DNA of 64,000 nucleotides from Chaunax sp. Z400 (Eukaryota; Chordata; Actinopteri; Lophiiformes; Chaunacidae): the NCBI GenBank assembly GCA_037577475.1, contig CM075197.1:24795150-24859149 (forward strand), given 5' to 3'. The first letter of the stretch is position 1; each line of letters begins with the position of its first letter. The translations under genes were made by a program, and so were the position numbers. Positions 11,401 to 23,437 of this stretch are shown one piece after another. The notes beneath the pieces were generated by a model, which made no database searches, was not told the origin of the DNA, and saw only the letters and a program-made list of their open reading frames with translations.

Positions 11401-12475
11401 AACACATGCTTCTAAAAAACAATAGGCGAGCTTTTCAACGGTGGTTTTTGTTTCAAGGATTTTGTGATGCATGAAGCACAACATTAACTCAGCTTGAAAA
11501 TGTAAGAGGGATTGAGTTTAATGATTCATGCGTAAGAATACATATAGAGGGTAAGTGTTGTGAAGGAGCTGTCATACTGACGGCGTTAACTTTTTCTGCA
11601 GTGTGATTGAAGTGGATGAAATTTGCAAGTGAAATCTGTCCTCCTTATGCAGCAGCAGTGAAAGGCTGGTGAAAAGCAAACACTTTGCAGACACGTCATT
11701 TTCTCAGGCTGCATTGGACGATTATAGAAAGAGGAATCACCCCAGGCCAATGTTGGGAAATAGCATAAGGCATGTGCTATGGCATAATTAACTTTTAAAT
11801 ATGTTTATGATGATGAGTTCTATTTCACGTCTTTGTTCTGGATGACATTGTAACCATGGAAACGTGTAATAGACATGGAAGTTGCACTGGTCAACGCCAG
11901 AGGAGAAAGCCAAAAGCCTCTAGGGGGGCATGGGGAAGCAGAAGGGGAGCGACATGGGCGAGCTAACTCAGTAGCACCAAGAGGCTAGTAATGACAGAGA
12001 AAGGCTGCACGGAAAACAGCCTGTAGAGCCTCAATATCTTGACACCTAACACTGTGATTTAAGTCCATGCAGACCAAGATCTGGTTTGTTCCTATTTTAA
12101 TAGTAAATGTATTATTCTGGGAAATTGCATTCTTCATATTTGCCTGTTTTAGACACAGTGGCTGTGGTGTCTTAGCCTCATCCCTAGTCACTGTGGAGAA
12201 AAAAAAAATCATCTATTTGCTATTTGTGCTTCTTGGCGATTTGAAACTGAAAATGAGGAGTAACATTAGATTCTGGCAGAACTTTTAACAACCCTGTTGG
12301 AGAAAATGATGGGCAGTGAAGAAGTGTAACACAACCTCTGCTATTCATCCTGAGTGCAACACAAATGTCACATGTAACACAAAGATTTCAAGGCAATCCA
12401 TCCAATAGCTATGTAGCTATAGACGTTTCACTAAAAACAAAAATATAAACCTCATGATGGCACAATAGAAAACGG
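8488..12475. other. 4 kb of noncoding DNA, nothing recognised
   Basis: AT-rich, with only short open frames and no shared repeat that I could match to elsewhere in the window. No RNA gene or exon with convincing splice sites was seen. Confidence 0.5.
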
Positions 12476-12570
12476 TTAACCCTTCTGTTGTGTTCTAGTC
12501 AAATCTGACCTATTTTTGATTTGGACAATTTCATCAAATTTTGGGGTGTTTTATTGAACTGTACACTCCT
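12476..12570 (+). mobile_element. Possible piggyBac-like element end
   Basis: The sequence TTAA followed by CCCTTCTGTTGTG then TCAAATCTGACC resembles the end of a common fish repeat. TTAA is the target site used by piggyBac elements. No opposite end was found, so the call is weak. Confidence 0.25.
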
Positions 12571-14724
12571 GGTGTTCACGGTCATTAGAAACACACCTTT
12601 TCTACTTATACAACTATATAGAACTTTCTCACAGCTCTGGTATATAAAGCTTTTTTGAGGCCTTGCTCACAGTTCTGTACTCAAAGTGAGGATGATGTGT
12701 TTAAAGACTGCCACATGTTTACTAGCAAGAGTAGTAAAATTTTTTTACGAGGCTAATCGGACAATAATTTGAAGACAAAGTTGGGAATACAACAGATTTT
12801 TTGGCTCCTACTATTAGGAGGCTCTGATGTTTGGCTTCCTTCTGGTGTTACATAACTGTACACGACACTGCTCATGCTGTGAGACCGACACAGATTACGA
12901 GAGAGGCCAAAGACAGCGAGATAACGTTGGCGTCGCTAATGTCTCCTCGCTTAAAGCTGTGTGGGAAGAGATTGCGAAATTAATTACAGAACATGAATAA
13001 TTGTATTCGAGGGATTTGTTGCCTCCAGTTCTACTGGGAAACAAAAGTCACAGATAACACAGCACCTTCTTGTCAGACATAATCATGAATAATGCCTGGT
13101 ACCCCAGGTCTAGTGCCATATCCTCCATTTCTTAGTATTTGTACAAGCGTGTCACCATGCATACTGTGATGGGGTGAATCTATGTAAATGCCACACGCTC
13201 CTTTTTATTCCATCTGCTCTATAGGAATAAGGATTTTTACTGTACTGTATCTGTAACCCACATCCGCCTCCCATTTGAAAAAAAAATTTAAAAAAATCCT
13301 TTACATTTTCTTGTGGAGCAGAGAGGAAGTTGCTCATCCGGCCAGCGAGTATGAACGTGTAAAATGGCAGCATTGGTGTGAAATTGGACTCTTCAGAGGG
13401 AGACTGGGAGGTGGAATGTGTTTTCCTCTCTTCAAAAAGAGACGCGGAAACCCAATTTTCAAAAGGTGGGAGGCTTTTGGACGACGCTGATGAGTAGAAG
13501 AGATGGAAAGAGAGGTGTTCGTATCATGAGAGGATTTTTTTTTCCATTTACACCTTCCTAATGTGTAACACGCTGCTGTACATTTATATTTATATTTTAT
13601 TTTTATTTCTTAATCTTCTTCATCAATATTTCATGAAGCTCGATCCAAACAATATTCGGTGAGAGATTGTACATCATTCACATGTTTTGTTGACTTGTCA
13701 TGTTGCCAAATATTTGGATTCAGGGTCCATAACCTGCACAAATTAAAAGACTCAGTTCAATTAATAATACCACAATAAGCACTTGTGTAATTCAGCAAAT
13801 ATTCATTAAAGATGTCACTGACACTTAATTTCATTGACAAATTTTTCTATCCTCCTTTACCTCAATAAAATACTGAAAATTGCTAAATAAAAACTTGTAT
13901 AATTTCCCAAAGCCTGTCTTCGCTAGTTTTGTTTTTCCCGTGTTGAGAAACCATATAATATTGATTTAATACAACATAAAGCAAAGAGTCACTATTTAAA
14001 ATGAAACGCTGGAACAGGGAATGTGAGATATGTTTTGTTGGAAATAATGACTCAGTGACTGATTATCAATACGTTTTATTAATTTTCTTTGGTTCAGTTC
14101 TACTTTCTCTCTGATTGCTAACAAACTAAACATTTCCTGCAGATTTTTCATATAAGACTCACTTTAAAATATTACCAGGAAGACGAGGTTTAATGCCTTA
14201 AGACCAACTGGAAGGCTTTTAATGTGAAATGTTTGCACAGGAAGTGATGTAGAAGTGATGAAAGTGAAATTATGTGGTGAGTGGCAAAAGGACAACCTTT
14301 AACGTATTTATGATATGTGTGCTGTAGAAATGTATATTTTATTTAATGTGGTAGTGTATAATTACTGTTATTAGGAGTCTCTGAATAAAAATGAAAAAAA
14401 ATCAGTTTGATGATGGGAGTTGTAGTCCTTATTATTAAACAACCAATGTTGGCATTTAAAAAAAAAAACACGTTTCTACGCAGAAACATTCACAGACGAG
14501 GTAATGTTTTAAAATGTTACTCGTGTTACGTTTAGTCATGTTCGCCGACTCCCTTCCTGTTTGAGGCTCTCCCAGAAGTTAGAGCGACAGGTGACTAAAT
14601 GAAACGCACCTCGAAGAAACTTCATTTGAACAGGTAAATATGCAGGAAGTGTTTAATTTCTGCTAACAGTGAGAAAACAACAACATATTATTATTAATAT
14701 TGGCAATTTTATTTAATTTTGAAG
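12571..14724. other. Noncoding DNA, nothing recognised
   Basis: AT-rich sequence with several A and T runs. Short frames near 13152-13490 on both strands overlap and are not credible. Confidence 0.5.
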
Positions 14725-15060
14725 GATTCCTTTATGTCTCATGTTTTACTTCATACTTCCTGTCTATTAGTTTCACGTGTCCCTAATCAGCCTTCTGTTG
14801 TAGTCTTTGTGCGCCCTCCTCATTTTGCTCGTTTGTCTTCGTTTGTGTGTCAAGTGTCTCGCAGTTTCCCTGCGAGTCACTTTGGAACCTCCTCGTACTT
14901 TGCCTATTTTTTTGGATTCATGTTTTGTTGCTTGCTTCCTACTGGATATGGATCTATTTTGGACCGCCTCCTGGTTTTTTTGTCTCAGTTTCTAATATAA
15001 AATCCCTGAACTGCACCAGATCCACCTCAGTTGTCTGCGTTTGGATCGTTCTTCTCAATG
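14725..15060 (+). repeat. T-rich interspersed repeat (retroelement-like)
   Basis: T-rich sequence containing TTTCCCTGCGAGTCAC, TTTGGAACCTCC, TTTTTTGGATTC, TTTTGGACCGCC and finally AAAATCCCTGAACTGCACC. It resembles a widespread fish repeat whose end carries a polyadenylation-like signal. Overlapping frames at 14719-15101 are T-rich artefacts. Only one copy was noticed. Confidence 0.35.
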
Positions 15061-16888
15061 TCTGCTACTTTGCTCACACAAATACCTTTATATGCTTTTG
15101 AAACAGGAAAGAATGGCGTAAAGGCCTGTTTCTGATATAGTGTTATTGTGTTTCCACTGAAGGCCTCGGAGCAGTTACAGTAAATTTACCGCACCAAATA
15201 AATGTTTCCAGGCCCTGAAAGAGAACAACCATTAGGCTAGAACCTTTAAATTATTCAGATTGATTACAGTAAATTCCTTTTAACTTAGCACAACTTTTAA
15301 TGAACTGCTCACTTACCTATCCAGTTCTCCAAACTTACAACAGGAGCTGCCTGTGGAATAGAACCCTCAACCCTGTGGAGTGGCTGCTCTCTGCACCATC
15401 TCAGTCTTTCATCACTTTGTCTCTCCTGGTTGTTGGATTGTCATTGCGCTGTGGGAACACAGTGAATCTGTTATGATGATGCATGTCTCCAATAGCTGCA
15501 CATGCTCAGCCCTAAGGCGTTTACCTGCTGCTTAATATGACTGTCACATTCCAAGTCTTTCAACGCTCTCCCCCAGTGACTGCAGGGCTGGGAGAATAAT
15601 ATTACAGCAGCTATCCAAAGGTCTGCTTATGAACTACATTTGGAGCCGACTCAAAATGATTTTGAACTTTGACAGACTGTGAAATAAAATTCAGATTATC
15701 GGGATTTCTTTTTTTTTCTATTACTTTATGAATACGTTTGGAATTTCAATATCCAGAGATCTGTTGTCGGACTGGTAACGCCCGGCTTGTATTGTGGCAT
15801 TACAGCAGGATTTGAGAGTGCATACGAGGGGAAGAACATGCACAGGTATGGCTGGAAACAATGAGATGGTGAAATGCCAAAAGGGGATTTAATGAATGAT
15901 GCATATTTGGCTGGATTTCCCGTCAGATGGGGTTTAGCGAGGATTTGTTTTTCATTAGTGTTTGGGTTGTTGACTTTCCAGCCTCCCTCTAGGACTCATT
16001 TGTAGCATTTTGTACGTTGGTGTGTGCGAGTGAGGAAAGGATAAGCAGGGAGAAGTTGAGACGTCTGTTTGCTGAAATGGGAACTCATCACCGGATCGAA
16101 TATTTGTTGAGCTCGCTGCACATCCGGAGCAGGAGACAAGCATCCACTGACACCTGTCGTACCCATTTTATCACAAGTTTTCCTTGTCTAAAAATCATGT
16201 TTCTGCGTAGGCATCAGCCTTAAAAGCCTTCAGAAACTGATGTCGTAGATCGAAGGTTGTTTACATGCTAATAGCTTTGCTAAAGATTGGGTGCCTTTGT
16301 CGTCCTGTTTGAAGTTGTTTGAAAAATTGTACTGATGTAAATTATAATTTACAGGATAACAATTTACAACCACCGAACTCAAATCGGACGGTGAGTAAAA
16401 AAACGAGTTCATGCTGCTGGATGCATCTGCATTTTAGTGGGATAAGAGGATGATATTGGTTTTTCAGTCAACCCACTGATTTGATCCAGACTGAATCATT
16501 TAAACAACCATTCATTCATAAATTCTGTCCAGACCTTCCGGGTTTCCAGAAGAAGAACGCTTCTAGATATGGTGACTTTTCCCCTTCGGACATTCATAAT
16601 TTATGTGTCCAAAAGAATTCAAAATAACTATTTAATCTTTATTTTAGTAAGTTAACAAGTTAATTATGTTGTTATCTTATTTCCGTTTTAAGGCTAGTGG
16701 CAACCAGGTGGCAATCAGGTCGATTGCCGCCAACCGCAGTGACGAAACGAGAAGAAATGGAAACGATTTGAGGTTCTGGATTATTTTCTCGATACATCAT
16801 GTGTATTATGTGACACCACTACCACAGACATTGAAGTTCTCTAGAGAATGAATTCATTTCAGTTCGGGGATCATCAGACTTGACTTAA
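15061..16888. other. Noncoding DNA, nothing recognised
   Basis: No repeat family, RNA gene or credible exon identified. A trivial AT palindrome occurs at 16337-16352. Confidence 0.5.
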
Positions 16889-16958
16889 GTCATTTCCACT
16901 GCGTAGAACCGGCTCTACTCTATTTGACTCGACTCGTCTTGGTACTTTTCTGTTTGTT
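16889..16958 (-). mobile_element. Family-A element, terminal fragment
   Basis: On the plus strand it begins GTCATTTCCACTGCGTAG, followed by ACCGGCTCTACTC and CTTGGTACTTTTCTGTTTG. This is the reverse complement of the right end of the copy at 39777-40220. The other end is missing. Confidence 0.55.
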
Positions 16959-19040
16959 CTTTGAAAAGGGTAAATGACAATGAGCATCAACAATAACAAG
17001 AAAGAATGCTGTGTCTGTGGGTGGCTGCAGATAAATGGAGTTAAATTAAATTCTTGGTGGAAGCAGATCTTATGTTGGATACATAAATAAAACAATTTGT
17101 TTAGTTAAGTATAAAAACTAATGCAATGTTTGTAATGCCAAGGCCAAATAATAAAAAGAAGCAGTACTTTCATATTTGTTATGGCAAGTTGTTTTGGAAT
17201 TCAAGACAGGCTCATATAAAAATGCATTAAAAGTAGCAGCTTGCAAGTAAAGAATAAGAATTATAAAGAACAAAAGTTGGAGATGATGCATAATTTATGG
17301 CAGCAGGAGAGAGAAAGCAGAGAGTCTCTGCCCTTCTGTTGAACGTGTATGTTGGAGGAAACAAGGGTTTGATAACACTTAAGTATAATTATGTAGCAGT
17401 AATACCTTACCAATTAAAATGATAGTGTCTAATTATTCTGTGAGTCTTAGAGCATCTACTCTCTGTGTGGAGCTGTGTGATTCCAGGAGGTTTCCAGTCA
17501 AAGAGTGCTTTTGTTCCAGTTTATTAAGCAACCCATTTGCTGGCAGATGGTTAATCTGATGCGGGTAAAAAGTCCAGCTGATGAGAATTAAACTAGAATT
17601 TTAATGTGGCATCAGCAGTGCTGCCTGTGCCTCTTGTGTTTGTTGCCACTGAAACGTCACTGCTCTGACTTCATACGGACAAACTAACCTACGATGAACC
17701 GATGACATTTGCTCTTTGTTGGTGACTTTGTTGGACACTCACATTTCCTCAACTACCTCTGCTGCCATCATAACATTGATATTGTTGGTCGTGGCATTTA
17801 ATTAGGGACATATATTAATGTAACTCACAGGTTAAATAGGGATAACTTTGGTGCATTTCCACCTTCATCCATCATCAAATCAAAATTGCCCATTTCTGTA
17901 CTATGAGGCGATTAACAAAGCTCCAGACGGACCAAACATGGGATTAACCTGAATTGTGGTTGCATTTCTTGAAGCAGCAGCATAACAATGCGGCAAGGCA
18001 AGAGAAACGGCCACACAAACCTGTAAAACATAAGCCGTAGACAAACTGGATCATTAATGAGGAACTGGTGGGAGGATAGTTTCTAAACACCAAAATCTGT
18101 TGTCCCACTAATTGCCATCTGCCAGCATGGAACCATTACAATTAAAAGTCCATATCATTAGCTTGTTAATGGTGGGATCGTGTCAGGGCTGAAATTCAGA
18201 CGTGTGTATTTTGAGGTGAACGCATTAAAAGCATTCATCTGGTGTAAGTAGGACAAAGCTCGATGCTGAGCATCACAGAGGTGACACGAGTTTCCTCTTT
18301 TGGGATGGATTTGCATTACATGAATTCACATATAATCTTTAAATCCTAAATGTCTGTTAGTGGAAAAGGTGGTGGTGGGTCTGCAGCATGCAGAGTCTCA
18401 TCATTTTATCTGATGGCTGCTCTGCATGGTGATGTAACATCCATTTTGCAGACAGAAAGAATTGCACCTAAGGTACAAACACTCTCCCCTTTTGATGTTC
18501 CCACATTCCAAGATGACGACACCCCCGACGCACCGGTAAACAAATTTAGGGCTTGTTTATGAACAGCCAGATAAAGCCAAACTGAATCGTTGAATCACAT
18601 AAAATCTATGAAAGGTCTGGTGCCACTTTGTGCGAACCCAGAAGAACTGGAGGCGTTTCCTCTTGAAGGTTAAGTTCAAGTCGTTTCATGATTCAAATTC
18701 ATAGCCCGACTTCTTATTAGATACTTAATGTTACTGTTAATTTTCAACTTTTTCCCCTCAAGATACATGTTTTTTTCATGAACTGAAGTTTTAGTATTGG
18801 CAAAGCTTTCGCACTGAGGATTCTCAGGTTGTGTGTTAGGTTTGTTTGTTTAAAAAATTAGCATTTTGAGTCCCCCCTGAAATATTATTTCATCTTTAGT
18901 TTGTCTATTATCAACTCACAGATGACTCTATTAGGTCATTATCATCTGAAAGCAAAATATTTGATTGAGTAGTTAGACTCATTTGAAATCAGAGACACAC
19001 TGCTGAGACTGAGCCTTCTGTCAGGGCTCAACATTAATTT
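16959..19040. other. Noncoding DNA, mostly unrecognised
   Basis: No repeat family was recognised. It contains one low-confidence exon-like segment, listed separately at 18452-18535. Confidence 0.45.
18452..18535 (+). other. Exon-like open segment (very tentative)
   Basis: An 84 bp segment is preceded by ATCCATTTTGCAG and followed by GTAAACAAAT, which fit splice acceptor and donor signals. It is open across 28 codons in one frame and would keep phase at both ends. The translation contains LSPFDVPTFQDDDTPDAP, which I do not recognise. Chance segments of this size between AG and GT are common, so this is only a candidate. Confidence 0.15.
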
Positions 19041-19450
19041 CGTACGTGTTTTGGCACGTTTTCATAGCTCTTACACCTCCGGATGAAACGGTGCAGTACT
19101 ACTGGAAATGGTTGGGGGCAGTGTAGCTACAATTCAAGCAAGGCAAGATAAATATGTACGGACACAACGAAGAAGAAAGATCCTCTTGTTTGGATGCACC
19201 TGATGACCTCACAGATCACCACCGAGTACATCATTACTTCCGCTTTGTATTTACTGGGTACATTATCACAACCTACTGCGGCCATCGCCATATTTGTTGT
19301 TGTCTAAACTTTTGAAACTTCACTGCCCCACTGCAATTATATCGATGTCGACGTAGAGGACATATGGAAGTTTGAAGGCATTGACGGATAGACCGTTTAT
19401 GGACGGACGTATCCACGTCGTAGTCCGTAGAGGGAGCATAAATGGGCTTT
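19041..19450 (+). mobile_element. Family-B TIR element, nearly complete
   Basis: Shares GGCACGTTTTC, GGAAATGGTTGGGGGCAGTG and TAGCTAC with 58971-59145, and continues through GATAAATATGTACGGACAC and GAAGAAGAAAGA as in the minus-strand copy at 2862-3013. The right end CCGTAGAGGGAGCATAAATG, followed by GGCTTT, is the inverted partner of the left end AAGGCCCAGTTATGCTCT seen at 58971. The left terminus of this copy is altered. No transposase is encoded. Confidence 0.6.
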
Positions 19451-19960
19451 AAACATACATACATATGTATGTTTAACATATCCTCGAAACTAATCCTTTT
19501 CAACTGTTAACCACTTATTTATTGTGTGATGAGGCGATTTTGACGTGTGCCTCTCTGGTTTGTCTCTGATTATTTATCAGCCCCGGTTTTGTTTTACTGT
19601 GTTGGTAATAAGAAGGAGCTGTAATGCCATTAGCAGACTCCTATCAGACGGCAGACGGCACAGAGCAGATAAATCTGCAATGTTTGTGTCCTTTACTTCT
19701 TCCATTATCCCCCGTTTCCTCCCTTTGTCTCTGTTCTCCTATTCCTGTGTCGCCTGTTGATATTGTCATCAGGTTAGAGAGCCATCGCCGAGCCAAATCC
19801 CAATTACACATGGTCCATTGCCTGTCTGATGGACCAGGCGGTCCCTCTTTTACATAAAAATTCTATCACTCTCATGCATGCAACACTCACAATGTGCCCC
19901 TATACTGACAGACGGCGTCCACTTGGATAATACAGAATCAGGATGTGTGCATTTTCTTCT
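19451..19960. other. Noncoding DNA, nothing recognised
   Basis: Starts with a near-palindromic ACATACATATGTATGT stretch next to the family-B right end. Otherwise unremarkable, with two overlapping short frames that lack domains. Confidence 0.5.
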
Positions 19961-20060
19961 AGTCAAGTCAATTTTATTTATATGGCACCAAATCACAACA
20001 AAAGTTATCTCAAGGCACTTTCCAAGAAGACCAGGTCTAGACCGTCTTCTGTATGTATTC
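19961..20060 (+). repeat. Interspersed repeat fragment (AATCACAACAAAAGTTATCT type)
   Basis: Contains AGTCAAGTCAATTTTATTTA, CACCAAATCACAACAAAAG, ATCTCAAGGCACTTTCC and CAGGTCTAGACC. These are hallmarks of a fish repeat whose class I cannot assign from memory. It is truncated about 100 bp upstream of the LINE fragment. Confidence 0.5.
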
Positions 20061-20174
20061 TATACATTTCTGCAACTTAGGTTGACTTACTCTTTGTGCT
20101 GAACTGGTCCATTTACCACAGTTTGAACTGCTTTTCCTTCTGCTGGTCTTGTCTGGTTCCACCTTCTTGGTTGA

Positions 20175-20514
20175 CTGGTGCAGAGGGAGCTCGGAGGAGA
20201 GCCTCTGCTCCTTCACGTCGAAAGGAGTCAGTTGAGGTGGTTCTGGCGTCTGATTGGGATGCCTCCAGGGTGCCTCCCTTTAGAGGTTTTCTGTGCATGT
20301 CCATGTCCCCAGACCCTGGGGTTGACCCAGAACTGACCCAGAACGCTAGAGGGATTAACATATCTCATCTGGCCTGGAAACGCCTCGGGATCCCACACGA
20401 TGAACTGGAAAACGTTGCAGGCGAGAGGGACATTTGGGATACCCTTCTTCATCTGTTGCTACCGCGACCCGACCCCGGATAAGTGGAAGAAGATGGATGG
20501 ATGGATGGATGGGC
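20175..20514 (+). mobile_element. Non-LTR retrotransposon 3' end with GATG tail
   Basis: This encodes the C-terminal end of a fish LINE reverse-transcriptase protein. One frame gives ISHLAWKRLGIPHDELENVA, followed by GERDIWDTLLHLLLPRPDPG and a stop just before GATAAGTGGAAGAAGATGG. It ends in GATG repeats (20492-20512), a tail described for Rex3/RTE-type fish elements; a Rex1/L2-type assignment is the alternative. Upstream sequence in the same element, including GTCGAAAGGAGTCAGTTGAG, is recognisable but degraded. The element is strongly 5'-truncated and cannot encode an active enzyme. The same protein end occurs at 32007-32620 on the other strand. Confidence 0.8.
20492..20512 (+). repeat. (GATG)5 tail microsatellite
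   Basis: GATG/ATGG repeats forming the tail of the adjacent LINE fragment. Confidence 0.9.
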
Positions 20515-21030
20515 TTTTTCATTTTAATATTTAATTTTAAGAGTTGGACATGACATAAAACACAAGCATCTATTTGAAACCAATACGATGGGATAATTGT
20601 TTTATGATATTACAGAGTGGTGCTTTGTTTTTCCCAGACTGTGTTATGATGGCTCTAAAAAAGTTCTAGGTTTGAAGGAGATTAGGATGAAGAGTTATTT
20701 GGAAAGGTTGCTTTTTCATCGACACCTCTCATCTTAAGTGTGTGATCCAGGTGAGACAGCTTGTCTTCCTGTAGCTCCTCATCGATGGGGGGAGGCGTTG
20801 CCGAGGCAACATAACAGAGGCTCTGGAGCTGCACTGTAAGACCTGCTGGAGCTGATGGGTAACATCAATGGTTTTTAACATCTGAACTCAAGACAATGTC
20901 TAGAGAATCAGGTCTGGACATGGACATGGTCTGGAGTTGCCCTCACACACATACACCACACAACGGGGGATTGTCCATGTCTGACATGTTCTCACTTATA
21001 GAAATACTGTCAGGCACCTGTGTAGAGCGT
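20515..21030. other. Noncoding DNA, nothing recognised
   Basis: No repeat or gene signature recognised. Confidence 0.5.
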
Positions 21031-21069
21031 AGAGGAGGAGGAGGAGGAGGAGGAGGAAGAGGAGGAGGA
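21031..21069 (+). repeat. (GGA)n microsatellite
   Basis: Purine run of about a dozen GGA triplets with one GAAGA interruption. It creates poly-Gly and poly-Ser runs in spurious short frames on the two strands. Confidence 0.95.
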
Positions 21070-22206
21070 CTGGTTTTGTGTTGATTTTAATGCTACATTG
21101 TATTTGGATTCATCCACAACATCAAAGTAATGGAAAGAGTACAAATCAGCTCCTCTGCTTGCAGCAGCATCATCCAGATAACAACCTGCTCTTTTCATAT
21201 CCAGGCTTGGTTAGACATTCCATGACCTTTGTTACTCACAAGCCTTTCAATTATTAAGACATTTGTGTAGCACCCTTGCAGCACAAATGTGAAACTTTTC
21301 CGTGAAGCAGTGCATGTGCAAAACTGGCTAATGTGTAATTACACATCAGAGCTATGCGGCGGTGTTGAATTAACCAGGTGGAGACAAGAAAAAGTTTGAT
21401 GCAACTTGAGCTTCTCAGTTGCAGACTCACATCCACGAGTCCAGTAATGCGAGACATTCGTATTTTTGATATATCAAAACAATCTGCTCTCAGCCATGAA
21501 GGGACTTATTAGCATAAAGCTGTTTCTGTTGTTGTATAATTCAGTAATAATCGACCATTACAATGGATGCATTTATTCTGATGGAGCCAGCGGTGCAATT
21601 TCCCTGGCAAACCTTCCCGTCCTGCTCTTTCAGAAATTAACTGAAGACTAACCACTCAAGCTAACAGCAGGTGCATAATGAATGCGTGACACGGCCACGG
21701 AATTTACTTTCCACCCCTCTGCTGTGTAAAGGCTGTCTGCCAATGGGTGTTTAAACCCTCAGAACTAATCCCCTGGTGCTCCTCGAGAACACTACATGGA
21801 AAATAAAGGTCAGGGATAAAAAATGCTCAGGCAGCACCATATTTAAATAAATCCAATCATACTCACCTCCTTCACATTTTTAAAATTTGTTTATTTTCTT
21901 TTTAAGTGGCACCAACTCGCCCAAATGTAAACAACATTATACTTCCTGTTTACATTCCATAGCAGCATTCAAACTGTAGTTTGTGGAGGTAAAATTATTG
22001 GTTTTATCATGTTTTCACTCTGGTGCTTCTATATCTCGATCTTCCTTTACTGTAATTACCCGGAGACGATGTTTTCATTGTCCCCGTTTCTTTGTCAGGT
22101 TTATTACACAAAACTGCTGGACACATTTCCATGAAACGTAGGAAATTGCTTGGTCTTGATTGAGAGAAACGTTTCAACAACATTCTTTCCATTCTTGTCT
22201 TTTCAA
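21070..22206. other. Noncoding DNA, nothing recognised
   Basis: AT-rich; no shared repeat or credible coding segment found. Confidence 0.5.
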
Positions 22207-22340
22207 GCCAGCGTACCCTTGGTGCTGATACCAAGCCCGGATAAACAGGGAGGGTTGCGTCAGGAAGGGCATCCGGCCAGATCCACAATGTGGGTGGAAA
22301 AAGGTCCACTGTGGCGATCCCTCTCCGGGAGCAGCCGGAA
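22207..22340 (+). mobile_element. LINE-type 3' terminal repeat fragment
   Basis: Motifs in order: GGTGCTGATACCAAGCCCGG, ATAAACAGGGAGGGTTGCGT, CAGGAAGGGCATCCGGC, TCCACTGTGGCGATCCCTC and GGGAGCAGCCGGAAAAC. This is the well-known 3' tail of a fish non-LTR element, possibly RTE-like. A copy lies on the other strand at 49155-49270. Open frames running through it on both strands are accidental. Confidence 0.65.
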
Positions 22341-23288
22341 AACAACAAAAATTTAAAATGGAACTTTTTGTCAGATATGCAATTAACAAGAATTGCAATG
22401 GGGATCCTGACTACAAAGCTATTCACAAGTTTGATCAGATTTTGTCTTTTGGGGGTTTTCAGTCCCTACCAAATAGAAACAAATCCCATTCTAGAGGTTT
22501 TGTTTAGTCTGCTGTTTTCTTCTATTCAATCTGGATGTGCTGTGTTGGAGTGCTTTCATAGCTGATGGGCAGATGGAGCCCATTAGGCCTTATTGATACC
22601 AGTTTTATGCTCTTTGAAAGCCTGTGCTGGATGGTCTCAGTTTACTGCACAGGACAGCATTTAACTAAATGAGGTGAGAAATAAAAAGGTGGGTTAAAGC
22701 ATGACTTTAATATTTTGACACGTAGTGATGGCACATCTATTCTGTAGATGCATACGCGGTGTAACAAAAGCATTGAATTCTGTTCACTAGAGAATGTGTG
22801 GGAATAGAAATGGATGCTGAATCTGAGTTTGAGTTTTTTGTTTTTTGTTTTTTGTCACCAAATGAAATTAATTTTATTGCTACGCCTGTATTTCAGACTG
22901 AGAGTGGTTTTATTTTCATATACAAGTATACATGTAATAACTTCTTTTAAAGTATTCTTTTTCAGTGGAGTGGTACACAAAATGAAATTTATATATATGT
23001 ATAAAGACAGAGATGAGATTTAATATCATTAGAAATTAATTTTTAAAACACAAATCCAGGCTGTATCCCTGCAGTCGCATACAGTTATTTATTCCATGCT
23101 ACAATTCAATTTTTATTCACCAGTGTTTTGCTTTTTTCCCTACTTATATTGGCTACACTCTAATAAAGCGAGAACCAATATAAAACATATACGTGAATGT
23201 GTCCTATAAATGATCCTTTATAGCAGTTCTACAATATCTTCACAAGCATCGGGTGGTTGTGTGATTGAATGAACAGACTTTAAAGGCA
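22341..23288. other. Noncoding DNA, nothing recognised
   Basis: AT-rich with short TTTTTTG repeats near 22830 and a TATATATATG stretch near 22990. Confidence 0.5.
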
Positions 23289-23437
23289 GAGCGCCCCATG
23301 TACCGAGGCTGTAGTCCTCTAGCGGTCGGCATGGGTTTGATTCTGACCGCATTTGCCACGTCTTCCCACCACACTCTCTCCCACGTTTCCTGTCACCTCT
23401 CCAGCTGTCCTGTCCAATAAAGGCATAAAATGCCAAA
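23289..23437 (+). mobile_element. tRNA-derived SINE
   Basis: The head GAGCGCCCCATGTACCGAGG, then GTAGTCCTCTAGCGGTCGG, leads to a degenerate B-box GGGTTTGATTCTGACC (consensus GGTTCGANTCC). The tail carries TTTGCCACGTCTTCCCACC, CTCTCTCC, TTTCCTGTCAC, TCCAATAAAGGC and AAAATGCC. This arrangement matches a common fish tRNA-derived SINE. It is transcribed by RNA polymerase III and mobilised by a partner LINE. Related pieces occur reversed at 7523-7725 and 63427-63488. Confidence 0.65.

Noticed and set aside
22007..22426. 139-codon minus-strand frame
   Set aside because: It runs antisense through a LINE-type tail (22207-22340) and has no domain.
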